Of a stretch of DNA of 64,000 nucleotides, positions 34,004-42,498 are shown in pieces. The position numbers were made by a program, and so were the translations under genes. Positions within the stretch are counted from its first letter, which is position 1. The number at the start of each line of letters is the position of its first letter. A model generated the notes under the pieces. The model did no database searches and was not told where the DNA came from. It saw only the letters and a program-made list of their open reading frames with translations. The stretch comes from an uncultured Bacteroidales bacterium (GTDB lineage: Bacteria > Bacteroidota > Bacteroidia > Bacteroidales > FEN-979): positions 1 to 64,000 of the forward strand of contig CAIQUS010000063.1 in the NCBI GenBank assembly GCA_903875045.1, given 5' to 3'.

Positions 34004-35158
34004 TTAGAACTCAGAATGATCCAGATTGATAAAATTCAACAGGTCTGCTTTGGATTTTTGCCATTTTTCAAAACCCGAAAGAGAATCTTTACGCGCCCGG
34101 GCAGCCATGCTTCCTGCATGCATAAAATCCAACGGTTTCAAATCCTGCACATTGTATAACAATCCGTTTTGCCCGTGATGGATATATTCATTCATTGTCG
34201 GATGATCGGGGGCAACGACAACCTTCCCCATCGTCATGGCTTCAATCACCGGCATGCCGATCCCTTCATAAAGCCGTGGCGTAAAAAACACATTGGCCTG
34301 TGAGAAAACTGCTAAATAATCTTCCTTCTTCTCAAACCACCGGGTAATAACAATATGATATTTTTCCATCTCCTCTTCGGTGGGCAGAACTTCGCGGTAC
34401 CAGATCGGATCAAGTGCCAGGTGAAGATGGAAGCTCGAAAAATTCGCACTTTCGATCAGTTTCCGGATATGCGCCCATGTAATGTCATTTGTGCGTTGCC
34501 AGAAAAACCCTTTCAGTTCCGTGAAAGGGTCCTTTGGATCAGGTAAAGAAGAAGGATCGATATAATATTGAAAATATTTTGACCGGATACCAAGATGTTC
34601 AAACCGCTTCTGAAGGTCACTGCAAAAAGAGATAAACCTGAAATCCCTGAACCCCAGAAATAAATGGTCGGGATCGGCATGAATGTCATCATACATTGGA
34701 ACGATGATGATCTGTTTGCAATTAAGTCGTTTAAGCTTCTCAGGATCATGGTAAATCATGATCTGCCACAGAATCAGGATGTCGAATTCATGCTGTTTTA
34801 TACTGGCAATAGAGGGAGATTTACCGCCGTTCCATTGACTGTCCCACATTACCCTCACAGACCCGAGCTGTTTCAAAAGATCAATAAAAAAGGTGGGAGA
34901 AACCGTTTTATAATGGTAAGAATGGTCGATGACCCCAATTTTTTTATCTCCAGCCGGATTGGTGGATGGATAAAACGTATCAGGAAACCTGACTGATGCA
35001 GCGCTCCCATTCAACAGCCTGATGATGCGCAACACCCTTGCAATAATGAGTTTCAGCTTATAGGTTCGTAGAAAATCCATTTTATTCTGAACCAAACGGA
35101 TCATCCGCGAAAATGGATAAAGCAAAACAAATAGTATTTTTTTCAAAAGTTTATTCAT
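34004..35158 (-). CDS. GT4-like glycosyltransferase
   Basis: This 384-residue protein has a weakly conserved N-terminal half and a C-terminal nucleotide-sugar-binding half with NVFFTPRLYEGIGMPVIEAMTMGKVVVAPDHPTMNEYI, in which the E-x7-E pattern of GT-B retaining enzymes is clear. The basic N-terminus may lie at the membrane. It overlaps the preceding GT2 gene by 4 bases. The sugar is unknown. Confidence 0.82.
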   Translation of the reverse strand: MNKLLKKILFVLLYPFSRMIRLVQNKMDFLRTYKLKLIIARVLRIIRLLNGSAASVRFPDTFYPSTNPAGDKKIGVIDHSYHYKTVSPTFFIDLLKQLGSVRVMWDSQWNGGKSPSIASIKQHEFDILILWQIMIYHDPEKLKRLNCKQIIIVPMYDDIHADPDHLFLGFRDFRFISFCSDLQKRFEHLGIRSKYFQYYIDPSSLPDPKDPFTELKGFFWQRTNDITWAHIRKLIESANFSSFHLHLALDPIWYREVLPTEEEMEKYHIVITRWFEKKEDYLAVFSQANVFFTPRLYEGIGMPVIEAMTMGKVVVAPDHPTMNEYIHHGQNGLLYNVQDLKPLDFMHAGSMAARARKDSLSGFEKWQKSKADLLNFINLDHSEF

Positions 35159-35970
35159 AAATGGTTGGATTCATGCACGATTTGATTGCGATACAGCCGC
35201 TTCATTAATAATTCCATAAGAAAGGATGGCACCACCCTGTATAACCCTTCAGTTAATCTGGCTTTGCGAATAACCCGACGGTGAAATCCGATCTCTTCAG
35301 GGGTAAGTTGACGAACTGAATTCAATATTTCAAGGTTTGACCGGGCCGATTTGACCATATTCAGGTTCGATGCACCCCGTGTATCGAACACAGCAATATT
35401 TTCTGGCAGGTACCGGAACTTTTTACCCTTTGAAAAAAACCTGAGTGCCATTTCATAATCGGCGCTGAAATACAAATCAGGCCGGTAGGCCTCCTTTTTG
35501 ATCAGGTCAGTTCGAAAAAACATCGCCTGATGGCAGCAGATCATCCCTTTCCAAAGGTCTTCTGTTGATAAGGCTTTTCGATTCGCTTTGAAACCCGGAT
35601 ACTGCGCAATGCTGTCGCCATAAACTACCTCCGCCCCCTGCAAATCCTGATTAAAAATGGCGGAAAGTACATGACCATCAAAAAACAGATCCCCGGCATT
35701 CATAAAATTCACCCATTCGCCGGTTGCCTTTGCCAACCCTTTGTTCATGGCATCGTAAATTCCCTGGTCGGGTTCACTGATCCAACAGTCCAATTGTTCG
35801 GCGTAATCCCTGATGATCTCAACCGTACCATCTGAAGAACCGCCATCGATCACAATAAATTCAACTTGGGGGTAATCCTGACCAAGAACACTTTTGATTG
35901 TTTTCTCCAACTCCCCGGCGGCATTTCGCACAACGGTAATAACAGATATTTTTGGAGGGGTGGTGGTCAT
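35155..35970 (-). CDS. Glycosyltransferase family 2, WcaA-like
   Basis: This 271-residue enzyme contains ISVITVVRNAAGELEKTI, FIVIDGGSSDGT, EPDQGIYDAMNKGLAKATGEWVNFMNAGD and FSADYEMALRFF, the pattern of GT2 enzymes used in colanic-acid-like polymers. It starts 1 base after the stop of the DUF4143 ATPase gene and is the first glycan gene of the run that continues to 31369. Confidence 0.9.
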   Translation of the reverse strand: MTTTPPKISVITVVRNAAGELEKTIKSVLGQDYPQVEFIVIDGGSSDGTVEIIRDYAEQLDCWISEPDQGIYDAMNKGLAKATGEWVNFMNAGDLFFDGHVLSAIFNQDLQGAEVVYGDSIAQYPGFKANRKALSTEDLWKGMICCHQAMFFRTDLIKKEAYRPDLYFSADYEMALRFFSKGKKFRYLPENIAVFDTRGASNLNMVKSARSNLEILNSVRQLTPEEIGFHRRVIRKARLTEGLYRVVPSFLMELLMKRLYRNQIVHESNHL

Positions 35971-35971
35971 T

Positions 35972-37330
35972 TTATACCAGATCCTGGTTTTTTAGATAAA
36001 GCTTAATATAATCAGGCGTTTTACCTGTCAAATAGAATGGTAAACTCAGCAATGTGAATTCCTTGCCTTTCATTGTTTTTATTCTTTCAACTGTTAACCC
36101 GCCGGAATAAATGCGTACGGCAAAATTGTGAGGACACAGATCAATAAACTCCATTAATGAACGCAATCTGCCAGTTTTGCCAAGTTTTACTTCAATGGGA
36201 ATTACCTGATTATCAACTTGCAAAACATAATCAACCTCCGCGTTCGATTGTTTTTTTTCCTTAATCCAAAAATGATTTTTTGCTGAAACACTCGATTCAA
36301 TCGACAAAAGTTCCTGTCCTACAATATGCTCTGCAATTTTTCCTTCAAAAATGGTATCAATTAAATCGTTACTTAAGATCATCAATTGTATCCCTGCAAA
36401 ATAATTTAATATGCCGGTGTCCAGAATATGCAATTTGGGTGATTTTCTTTTATTTTCAATCATCGGTAGCTTCGTGTTGGTGGTCGGATAAACCAATGAT
36501 AGCAGATAGGTTTTCTCAAGGATCCTGAAACCATCCCCAATTTCTTTTGATTTATAATTGGAAGAGGCAAATCCTTCAAATTTTATCCGGTCCCCTGCCA
36601 GCCTGATCGCATTTTGTATAATGTGCCTGATAATCTTTCGGTTGCTATCGTTTTGTGCATATTTTTCCACATCATCGGAATAGGCAGTTATCAGGTTTTC
36701 GAAAATACGTCCAACTGCAACCAAATCTTTGTTTTCAAGATAATGCTTTACCACTTCGGGCATTCCGCCAATTAAGCAGTATTCTACAAATAAATCAAGA
36801 AGCTTTTTATGACCATATTCAGGAAATGGAAGTTTATGATATATGTTTAACGCCTCCTTTTCCTTGTGTGCCATTAAATATTCTTCGAAACTGAAAGGCC
36901 TCAAAATCAGGTATTCAACCCTACCCACAGGGAAACTGATTTGGTTGAAAAGAATACTCTCCAGTAAGGAACCCGCAGCAATTACATACAAATAATTGGC
37001 TTGTTCATAAAAATAGCGCAGTAATTTTATTGCCTGGGGCGAATTTTGAATTTCGTCGATAAAGATTAATACTTTGGCATTGGCATCCGGCGAGATATTT
37101 GCTTTTAAATACAGGATTTGAATGATGGTCGTAATCTGGTCGTTCTTTTCAAATATTTCCTTATCATCACTTTTATCAAGATTCAGGTAAATAAAATAAT
37201 CAAAACCGGCCGCAAACATACTAATCAAGGTGGTTTTTCCAACCTGCCGGGCTCCTCTGAGAATGAGAGGTTTTCTGGAAGTGCTGGTTTTCCAACGATT
37301 CAGTTCACCGATTAGTTTTCTGTCATACAT
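35972..37330 (-). CDS. AAA ATPase with DUF4143 domain
   Basis: This 452-residue protein begins at the ATG of MYDRKLIGEL; a start 12 codons further upstream would lie within the promoter repeats. The AAA part has Walker A LRGARQVGKTTLI (about residues 26-38) and Walker B VLIFIDEIQNSP. The C-terminal half carries the DUF4143 region with AEVDYVLQVDNQVIPIEVKLG, which has a PD-(D/E)XK nuclease-like pattern. Such ATPases are highly multiplied in Bacteroidota and their role is unknown. Its coding sequence abuts the GT2 gene, so it may be read into the glycan operon. Three 33-base repeats lie just upstream. Confidence 0.9.
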   Translation of the reverse strand: MYDRKLIGELNRWKTSTSRKPLILRGARQVGKTTLISMFAAGFDYFIYLNLDKSDDKEIFEKNDQITTIIQILYLKANISPDANAKVLIFIDEIQNSPQAIKLLRYFYEQANYLYVIAAGSLLESILFNQISFPVGRVEYLILRPFSFEEYLMAHKEKEALNIYHKLPFPEYGHKKLLDLFVEYCLIGGMPEVVKHYLENKDLVAVGRIFENLITAYSDDVEKYAQNDSNRKIIRHIIQNAIRLAGDRIKFEGFASSNYKSKEIGDGFRILEKTYLLSLVYPTTNTKLPMIENKRKSPKLHILDTGILNYFAGIQLMILSNDLIDTIFEGKIAEHIVGQELLSIESSVSAKNHFWIKEKKQSNAEVDYVLQVDNQVIPIEVKLGKTGRLRSLMEFIDLCPHNFAVRIYSGGLTVERIKTMKGKEFTLLSLPFYLTGKTPDYIKLYLKNQDLV

Positions 37331-37335
37331 TTTAC

Positions 37336-37413
37336 AAAGTAAACCATATTTTTTCAAATATTCCACATAAAGTAAACCATATTTTTTAATATTATCAACA
37401 CAAAGTAAACCAT
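37336..37413 (-). promoter_or_regulatory. Three 33-base direct repeats before the ATPase
   Basis: The word aaagtaaaccat occurs at 37336, 37369 and 37402, exactly 33 bases apart, with AT-rich spacers; the first two units share 19 bases. On the minus strand each reads atggtttacttt and the last one is 6 bases before the ATG. The spacing equals about three helical turns, which suits repeated protein binding on one face of the DNA. Confidence 0.75.
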
Positions 37414-37764
37414 TTCCAAACGAGGACTATCTTCAACACGACATTGTTTATTCATACCGAATATCTTCATTGTACTTCATCAAACAAATTCAACGGTCAT
37501 GATCGTTGTATTTTATGGCTTCCGCATTGTTTAGCTCCGGGGTGTGGAACCGATGTGAAATGTGATTGTGATTTTGTACTCGAATACATTGAGATATGTT
37601 TTCGAGAATAAGGCTGCCTTCGGGGTTTTTCAGCATGCTGTCATCTTAAAATACAGGATAAATGTTTTGTAATTCTGTGAACTTTTTGTACTTTCGGCCT
37701 CTTGTTAGTGTATCAGAAATTGTATTTGGTAACCTGAAAAAGAATTGAGAACCTATTATATTTT
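37414..37764. other. Non-coding gap between the two glycan blocks
   Basis: I see no gene here. It holds a near-palindrome caacggtcatgatcgttg (37491-37508, 16 of 18 positions pairing), a ctccggggtg word of the kind found in Bacteroidota intergenic repeats (about 37541), a cttcggggttttt word, the palindrome cagcatgctg (37631-37640), and the promoter listed separately. Confidence 0.6.
37666..37696 (+). promoter_or_regulatory. Candidate promoter of the second glycan block
   Basis: TTTG at 37666-37669, then exactly 19 bases, then TACTTTCG (37689-37696), which matches TAnnTTTG in all but one specified position. This is the only site in the window with a perfect -33 box and the classical spacing. 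The start codon of the methyltransferase-like gene follows 68 bases later. Confidence 0.65.
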
Positions 37765-38718
37765 GTGACTCTGAAAAAAAATATCCACAACTATATTAAA
37801 AAAATCCCTTACTTACAACAGATTATGTCTGAAAGAGATAATAGAAAAACAGAACAAGATAATTGTCTGAATTCAAGCGTGGAGAATTGCTATAATCATT
37901 TTCCTCCTGGTCATTTCTATTCTCCTATCCCATCATTGGATGATATTATAAAAAATGAAAAAAGAATTTGGAACAAAAAAGATCTAAACCTGCCTGGCAT
38001 CGATTTAAATATTGAGGAGCAACTCAATTTATTGGATGAGTTCGATGGCTTCTACGCGGAAATGCCATTTACAGAGAATAAGACCAATCAATTAAGATAT
38101 TGTTTCCAGAATAACGCATTCAATCATTCTGATGCGATATTCCTGTATTTCATGATCAGATATGCAAAACCAAAGAACATTATTGAAGTTGGCTCCGGCT
38201 TTTCTTCCTGTGTTTCATTGGATACCAATGAGTTGTTTTTCAATAATTCCATAAAATTTCAATTCATTGAGCCATATCCCCAGCTTTTAAATAGTCTGAT
38301 AAAAGAACAAGATCACACTGCTATTAAAATTCATGAATCAAATCTCCAGGATGTTCCGATTGATCTTTTTAAAAATTTGGAACCAAATGATATCCTGTTC
38401 ATTGATTCAACGCATGTCTCCAAAATTAACAGTGACGTAAATTACATTATACACGAAATATTGCCGGTCTTATCTAAAGGAGTTTATATCCACTTTCATG
38501 ATATCTCTTTTACTTTTGAATATCCGAAAGAGTGGATATTTGAAGGTAGGTTTTGGAATGAGCAATATATTTTAAGAGCATTTTTACAATATAATTCTCA
38601 ATTCAAAATAGTTTTGTTTAACACACATCTGGCATATTTCTATGAAGAAAAGCTCATGCAAAAATTCCCCTTGATATTTAAAAACACTGGAGGCTCAATC
38701 TGGATAAAAAAAATCTAA
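37765..38718 (+). CDS. Class I SAM methyltransferase-like protein
   Basis: This 317-residue protein has the SAM-binding glycine motif IIEVGSGFSSCVSLDTN (about residues 138-154), FIEPYP and DILFIDSTHVSK, as in the Methyltransf_24 group. The start is GTG at 37765; an ATG 19 codons on would lose the conserved-looking IKKIPYLQQI. No sulfate, sugar or acyl motif is present. It is the first gene of the second, AT-rich, glycan block. Its substrate may be a sugar of the glycan. Confidence 0.8.
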   Translation: MTLKKNIHNYIKKIPYLQQIMSERDNRKTEQDNCLNSSVENCYNHFPPGHFYSPIPSLDDIIKNEKRIWNKKDLNLPGIDLNIEEQLNLLDEFDGFYAEMPFTENKTNQLRYCFQNNAFNHSDAIFLYFMIRYAKPKNIIEVGSGFSSCVSLDTNELFFNNSIKFQFIEPYPQLLNSLIKEQDHTAIKIHESNLQDVPIDLFKNLEPNDILFIDSTHVSKINSDVNYIIHEILPVLSKGVYIHFHDISFTFEYPKEWIFEGRFWNEQYILRAFLQYNSQFKIVLFNTHLAYFYEEKLMQKFPLIFKNTGGSIWIKKI

Positions 38719-38725
38719 TCTGTTT

Positions 38726-39643
38726 TTATTTTCTGGCAGGTGCCACCCTCTTTGATGGTTTGAAAAAAAGCTGTTTATAAGCAACAATGATATAAACCAT
38801 ATTGAATGACCAAAGGGATATTTTCAGACCATTCAATAGATTCAAAAACTTTAACCAGCACAAGGCAGATTTTCCAAAATGCTTCCAAAAGAAATAGATC
38901 TTGCTCTTTTCAAAAAGCATCAGTTTGTATTTCAACTTTGATTGTCTGATGCTTTCACCTCCCAAATGAATGATTTCCGGTTCAGCTATAATAAAATTTT
39001 TATATCCCATTGCAGTAGCTCTCATGCACCAGTCGGTCTCTTCAAAATAGAGAAAAAAAGCCTCATCGAATTGCCCTGTTTCATTGAAAACACTGGTTCT
39101 GACAAACAGATCGGCCCCATTGATATAATCAACCGCTCCTGTGAAATTTTCAGAAGCCACTGCAGAGGAGTACTTGCTTTTCGAGAAATAAATAAGGTTA
39201 TACCCAAGTTTATAGACTTCCTCCCTGAGAGAAGGAAAGCGCCCGAATGAGATCTCCGGCTTCCCATGCTGGTTTTTTAAATTTGTCCCCACGGCACAAA
39301 CATCAGGCGGGGAATTTTCTAAAAAATCAAAGAAAATCCTTACCGCATTGTTTAACAACAAAGTATCAGGGTTGAGAAACAAAAGGTACTTTGAATCTGC
39401 TACTCTGACAGCTGCATTATTTGCTCCGGCAAAACCAATGTTAGCCCCAAGCTGAATGTATCTGATCGCCGGAAATTTAAAATCAGTGTTTTCTAAATAG
39501 GACAGTGAACAGTCATTTGAATTGTTATCGACGATAATAATTTCATATTCAATGTCTGATGTGTGCTGAACTATTGAACGAATACAATTCTCCACCAATT
39601 CCTTTGTTTTGTAATTGACGATGATGATGGAAACATTGATCAT
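38726..39643 (-). CDS. GT2, rhamnosyltransferase-like
   Basis: This 305-residue enzyme has VSIIIVNYKTKELVENCI, IIVDNNSNDCS, QLGANIGFAGANNAAVR, LLFLNPDTLLLN and FFLYFEETDWCMRA, the pattern of bacterial rhamnosyltransferase-type GT2. The presence of dTDP-sugar genes just downstream on the other strand agrees with a deoxysugar donor, but this is inference. It is convergent with the methyltransferase-like gene and divergent from the epimerase gene. A TATATTTG -7 element lies at 39693-39700. Confidence 0.9.
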   Translation of the reverse strand: MINVSIIIVNYKTKELVENCIRSIVQHTSDIEYEIIIVDNNSNDCSLSYLENTDFKFPAIRYIQLGANIGFAGANNAAVRVADSKYLLFLNPDTLLLNNAVRIFFDFLENSPPDVCAVGTNLKNQHGKPEISFGRFPSLREEVYKLGYNLIYFSKSKYSSAVASENFTGAVDYINGADLFVRTSVFNETGQFDEAFFLYFEETDWCMRATAMGYKNFIIAEPEIIHLGGESIRQSKLKYKLMLFEKSKIYFFWKHFGKSALCWLKFLNLLNGLKISLWSFNMVYIIVAYKQLFFKPSKRVAPARK

Positions 39644-39692
39644 ATAGCAGGACGATTGGACTTGATTAAATGTTAATCAGAAAACCAGATTT

Positions 39693-39700
39693 CAAATATA
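39693..39700 (-). promoter_or_regulatory. Candidate -7 element for the GT2 at 38726
   Basis: The minus strand reads TATATTTG (consensus TAnnTTTG), 50 bases before the start. Confidence 0.4.
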
Positions 39701-39835
39701 GATATATATTCCCCTGTTTTTGCCATTTGGGATTTCTGAAATTTCGATTACCTTTACAACCGAATTCAGATTTGCATATCTTACAACTTCCTCAATATCA
39801 TTCAATTAAAATAAACATTTATAAAACAATTGTTT

Positions 39836-40471
39836 ATGAAAATATTATCAGTAAACTCATTGGCCATTCCGGAGGTAAAAATTATCCGGTTTGCAAGATT
39901 TTCCGACAGCCGCGGCTATTTTACAGAACCCTATCGCCGAAGTGATTTTGAAAACCATGCCGATATGTCTTTTATGAAAAATATTTCATTCGTGCAGCAG
40001 AATGAAAGTTTTTCTAAGAAATACGTCCTCAGAGGACTTCATTTCCAGTGGAATCCCTACATGGGGAAAATGGTCCGTACGGTGCAGGGGCACATGATTG
40101 ATATATTTTGTGATATCCGCAAAGGCTCCCCGACGCTGGGTAAAGTGGTAATGCAGGACATGCCCATGAGTTCAGAAAAAGATTTTAGTGAATGGATTTG
40201 GGTACCACCCGGATTTGCACATGGAAACCTGTTTCTCGGGGAAACAACCATTGAGTATATGTGCAGTGGAGAATACAGCCAGGGATGCGAAGCGGGAATT
40301 TCTCCTTTATCACCCGACCTCGACTGGAGTATGTGTGACAAGCAACTTTATGGTTATTTGTCCTCATTGGCGAGCGAGTTGATCGTATCGGATAAAGACA
40401 GGCTGGGCCTCTCATTTGATGCCTGGACAAATGATCCCAGGTCAGATAATTTCATTTATGGACAACTTTAA
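39836..40471 (+). CDS. dTDP-4-dehydrorhamnose 3,5-epimerase-like
   Basis: This 211-residue cupin carries the RmlC elements FTEPYR, VLRGLHFQWNPYMGKMVRTVQG (catalytic His in RGLH), WVPPGFAHGNLFL and the tyrosine of IEYMCSGEYSQ. The ATG at 39836 is preferred to the TTG two codons earlier. Length is somewhat above the standard 180. It would epimerise a dTDP-4-keto-6-deoxysugar, and the reductase gene follows 11 bases later. Whether the sugar is rhamnose cannot be decided, because rmlA and rmlB are not here. Confidence 0.85.
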   Translation: MKILSVNSLAIPEVKIIRFARFSDSRGYFTEPYRRSDFENHADMSFMKNISFVQQNESFSKKYVLRGLHFQWNPYMGKMVRTVQGHMIDIFCDIRKGSPTLGKVVMQDMPMSSEKDFSEWIWVPPGFAHGNLFLGETTIEYMCSGEYSQGCEAGISPLSPDLDWSMCDKQLYGYLSSLASELIVSDKDRLGLSFDAWTNDPRSDNFIYGQL

Positions 40472-40482
40472 ATCAGCGTAAT

Positions 40483-41202
40483 ATGTTTGATGATCGTACA
40501 ATGCTGGTAACAGGCGGGAGCGGCCTTTTGGGGACTGCTTTGAAAAAAATATTTCCCAATGCCCTGTTTCCCTCTGAAGAAGAATTTAATGTGACCGATT
40601 TTCAGCAGATGCAAACCTATCTGGATGGAAAAACTATCCATACCATTTTTCATGGGGGGGCATTTACATCTCCGCCCAAAATTGACCAGGATCCGGTAAA
40701 GGCCATTGAAGTAAATATAATCGGCACTTCAAATATGGTAAAATTGGCATTGAAACATGATGCACGTTTGATTTATGTCTGTACCGACTATGTTTTCAAA
40801 GGCGACGTCGGAAATTATAAAGAGGACGATCCGGTATTTCCGGTCAATAAATATGCATGGTCAAAACTGGGAGGTGAATGTGCGGTGCGTCTCTATGACA
40901 AATCTCTGATTATACGAACCACCTTTGGCCCTGATATTTTTCCGTACGAAAAAGCCTTCACCGATCAGTGGACAAGCAGGGAGTGCGTTTCAAAAACAGC
41001 AGCCATGATGGCTGAATTAATTAAAACAGACCAAACCGGAGTGGTACATGTAGGTGGCCATAGAAAAAGTGTTTACGATTATGCAACCAGTCTTGACCCA
41101 TCGAAAGAGATTGGAAAGATCAGCATAAACGATATTACATTTAAAGTTCCTGTTGACACATCACTGAACACGGAATTTTACCAGAAACTCATTTCGAAAT
41201 AA
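40483..41202 (+). CDS. RmlD-like sugar nucleotide reductase
   Basis: This 239-residue short-chain reductase has the N-terminal TGGSGLLGTALKK, YVCTDYVFKGD and the catalytic YxxxK in KYAWSKLGGE. It resembles dTDP-4-dehydrorhamnose reductase but lacks some of its C-terminal part, being about 50 residues shorter. It is preceded by the epimerase-like gene and followed by another epimerase/dehydratase. It probably makes a deoxysugar donor for the glycan. Confidence 0.8.
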   Translation: MFDDRTMLVTGGSGLLGTALKKIFPNALFPSEEEFNVTDFQQMQTYLDGKTIHTIFHGGAFTSPPKIDQDPVKAIEVNIIGTSNMVKLALKHDARLIYVCTDYVFKGDVGNYKEDDPVFPVNKYAWSKLGGECAVRLYDKSLIIRTTFGPDIFPYEKAFTDQWTSRECVSKTAAMMAELIKTDQTGVVHVGGHRKSVYDYATSLDPSKEIGKISINDITFKVPVDTSLNTEFYQKLISK

Positions 41203-41222
41203 CGCGGAAAATCACAAGATTT

Positions 41223-42197
41223 ATGGAAGAAAATCAGAAAATTCGCATCCTTGTCGGGGGTGGTGCAGGTTATATAGGATCAGCCCTTGTTCCTGTTTTA
41301 TTAGAACATGGATATGATGTCACTGTCATTGATTTGCTTTGGTTTGGAAACCATCTTCCAAAGGAAGTAACAGTCATTCAGAAAGATTTATTTGATTGCA
41401 AGGCTGAGGAGATGAAAGGGTACGATCAATTCATATTCCTTGCCGGACTGTCAAATGATCCCATGGCCGAATTCAGCCCTGCCAAGAATTTTATTTATAA
41501 TGCTGCCTTGCCTGCCTATCTGGCTTTTGAGGCAAAGAAGGCAGGGATAAAAAGGTTTATCTATGCTTCCTCATGTTCTGTATATGGATATACCGTTAAT
41601 CAGCTTTATGATGAAAATGCTCCGGTAACTTGCGAGTATCCTTATGGCATTTCTAAACTCCAGGGGGAGAGAGGTGTTTTTCAAATGCATGACAATTCAT
41701 TCTCCTGCATCGCATTAAGGCAGGGAACCGTGGTAGGTTATAGTCCCCGGATGCGTTTTGATCTCATCATCAACACGATGTTCAAATCCTGTATGATCGA
41801 TGGAAAAATCACAATCAATAATCCCTCTATCTGGCGCCCGGTATACGACATCAGAGATGCTGTTTCTGCATATATACGCGCCCTGCAGGCAGATTATTCC
41901 CTGAACGGCATTTTTAACGTGACCTCGGGAAATTATACTGTCGGACAAGTTGGAGACTTTGTGCAGCAGCAGGTTGAAAAGAGGCAAAACAGGAAGATAA
42001 AGCTGGATATCAAAAATATCCAGGATTTTAGAAACTATAAGGTAAGTATTGAGAAAGCAAAAACCTTACTCGGATTTCAACCGCAATTCTCCATTACAGA
42101 AACCATCGACAATTTATTTGACCATCTGGATGAAATATCGGATTTTGGAAACGATATGTATTACAACATCAATGTGTTTAAAAAGCTCAAAATATAA
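41223..42197 (+). CDS. NAD-dependent epimerase/dehydratase
   Basis: This 324-residue extended SDR has ILVGGGAGYIGSALVPVLLEHG (NAD-binding), YASSCSVYGYT and the catalytic PYGISKLQGE. It is close to UDP-sugar or GDP-sugar epimerases and dehydratases. The substrate cannot be deduced. It is the third gene of a small donor-sugar operon. Confidence 0.82.
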   Translation: MEENQKIRILVGGGAGYIGSALVPVLLEHGYDVTVIDLLWFGNHLPKEVTVIQKDLFDCKAEEMKGYDQFIFLAGLSNDPMAEFSPAKNFIYNAALPAYLAFEAKKAGIKRFIYASSCSVYGYTVNQLYDENAPVTCEYPYGISKLQGERGVFQMHDNSFSCIALRQGTVVGYSPRMRFDLIINTMFKSCMIDGKITINNPSIWRPVYDIRDAVSAYIRALQADYSLNGIFNVTSGNYTVGQVGDFVQQQVEKRQNRKIKLDIKNIQDFRNYKVSIEKAKTLLGFQPQFSITETIDNLFDHLDEISDFGNDMYYNINVFKKLKI

Positions 42198-42384
42198 TTC
42201 AGGTATCCTTTTGATTGATACATGTTTGCAATTTATTTAAATGCTAATTCTAATCCTAAGGCATAAATGATTATGCAATCCATTGATTATGTTCTGCAAG
42301 AAATAGCAAAGCTTCCGAAGGTGGCTGCAAAAATATAATACAAAAAGGTTTCCAATAAAAAGTTTTAGGAGCAGTTCAATCCTG

Positions 42385-42477
42385 TTAAAATTGATACGAT
42401 TGATAACATCCGTCAAAATGTCTTTCAATTTGCTCATCAATAGCCATTAATGGTTTGAATTGTATATATCTTTCATT
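42385..42477 (-). pseudogene. Relic of an AlgJ-like gene tail
   Basis: The minus strand encodes KPLMAIDEQIERHF and, after a short stretch, QSYQF with a stop. This matches the C-terminal residues KPFMVIDEHVERQF and YRQF of the intact AlgJ-like gene at 43509-44654, and the DNA behind the stop also matches. The rest of the gene is gone and the methyltransferase gene starts 21 bases away. The remaining bases of the gap 42198-42498 hold nothing else that I recognise. Confidence 0.72.
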
Positions 42478-42498
42478 TCAAACTAACTGAATTTTGTT

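Noticed and set aside
37414-37660. Possible remnant of a transposase gene or a JUMPstart element
   Set aside because: No reading frame of length, no family motif, no target duplication and no match to the JUMPstart consensus that I could see.
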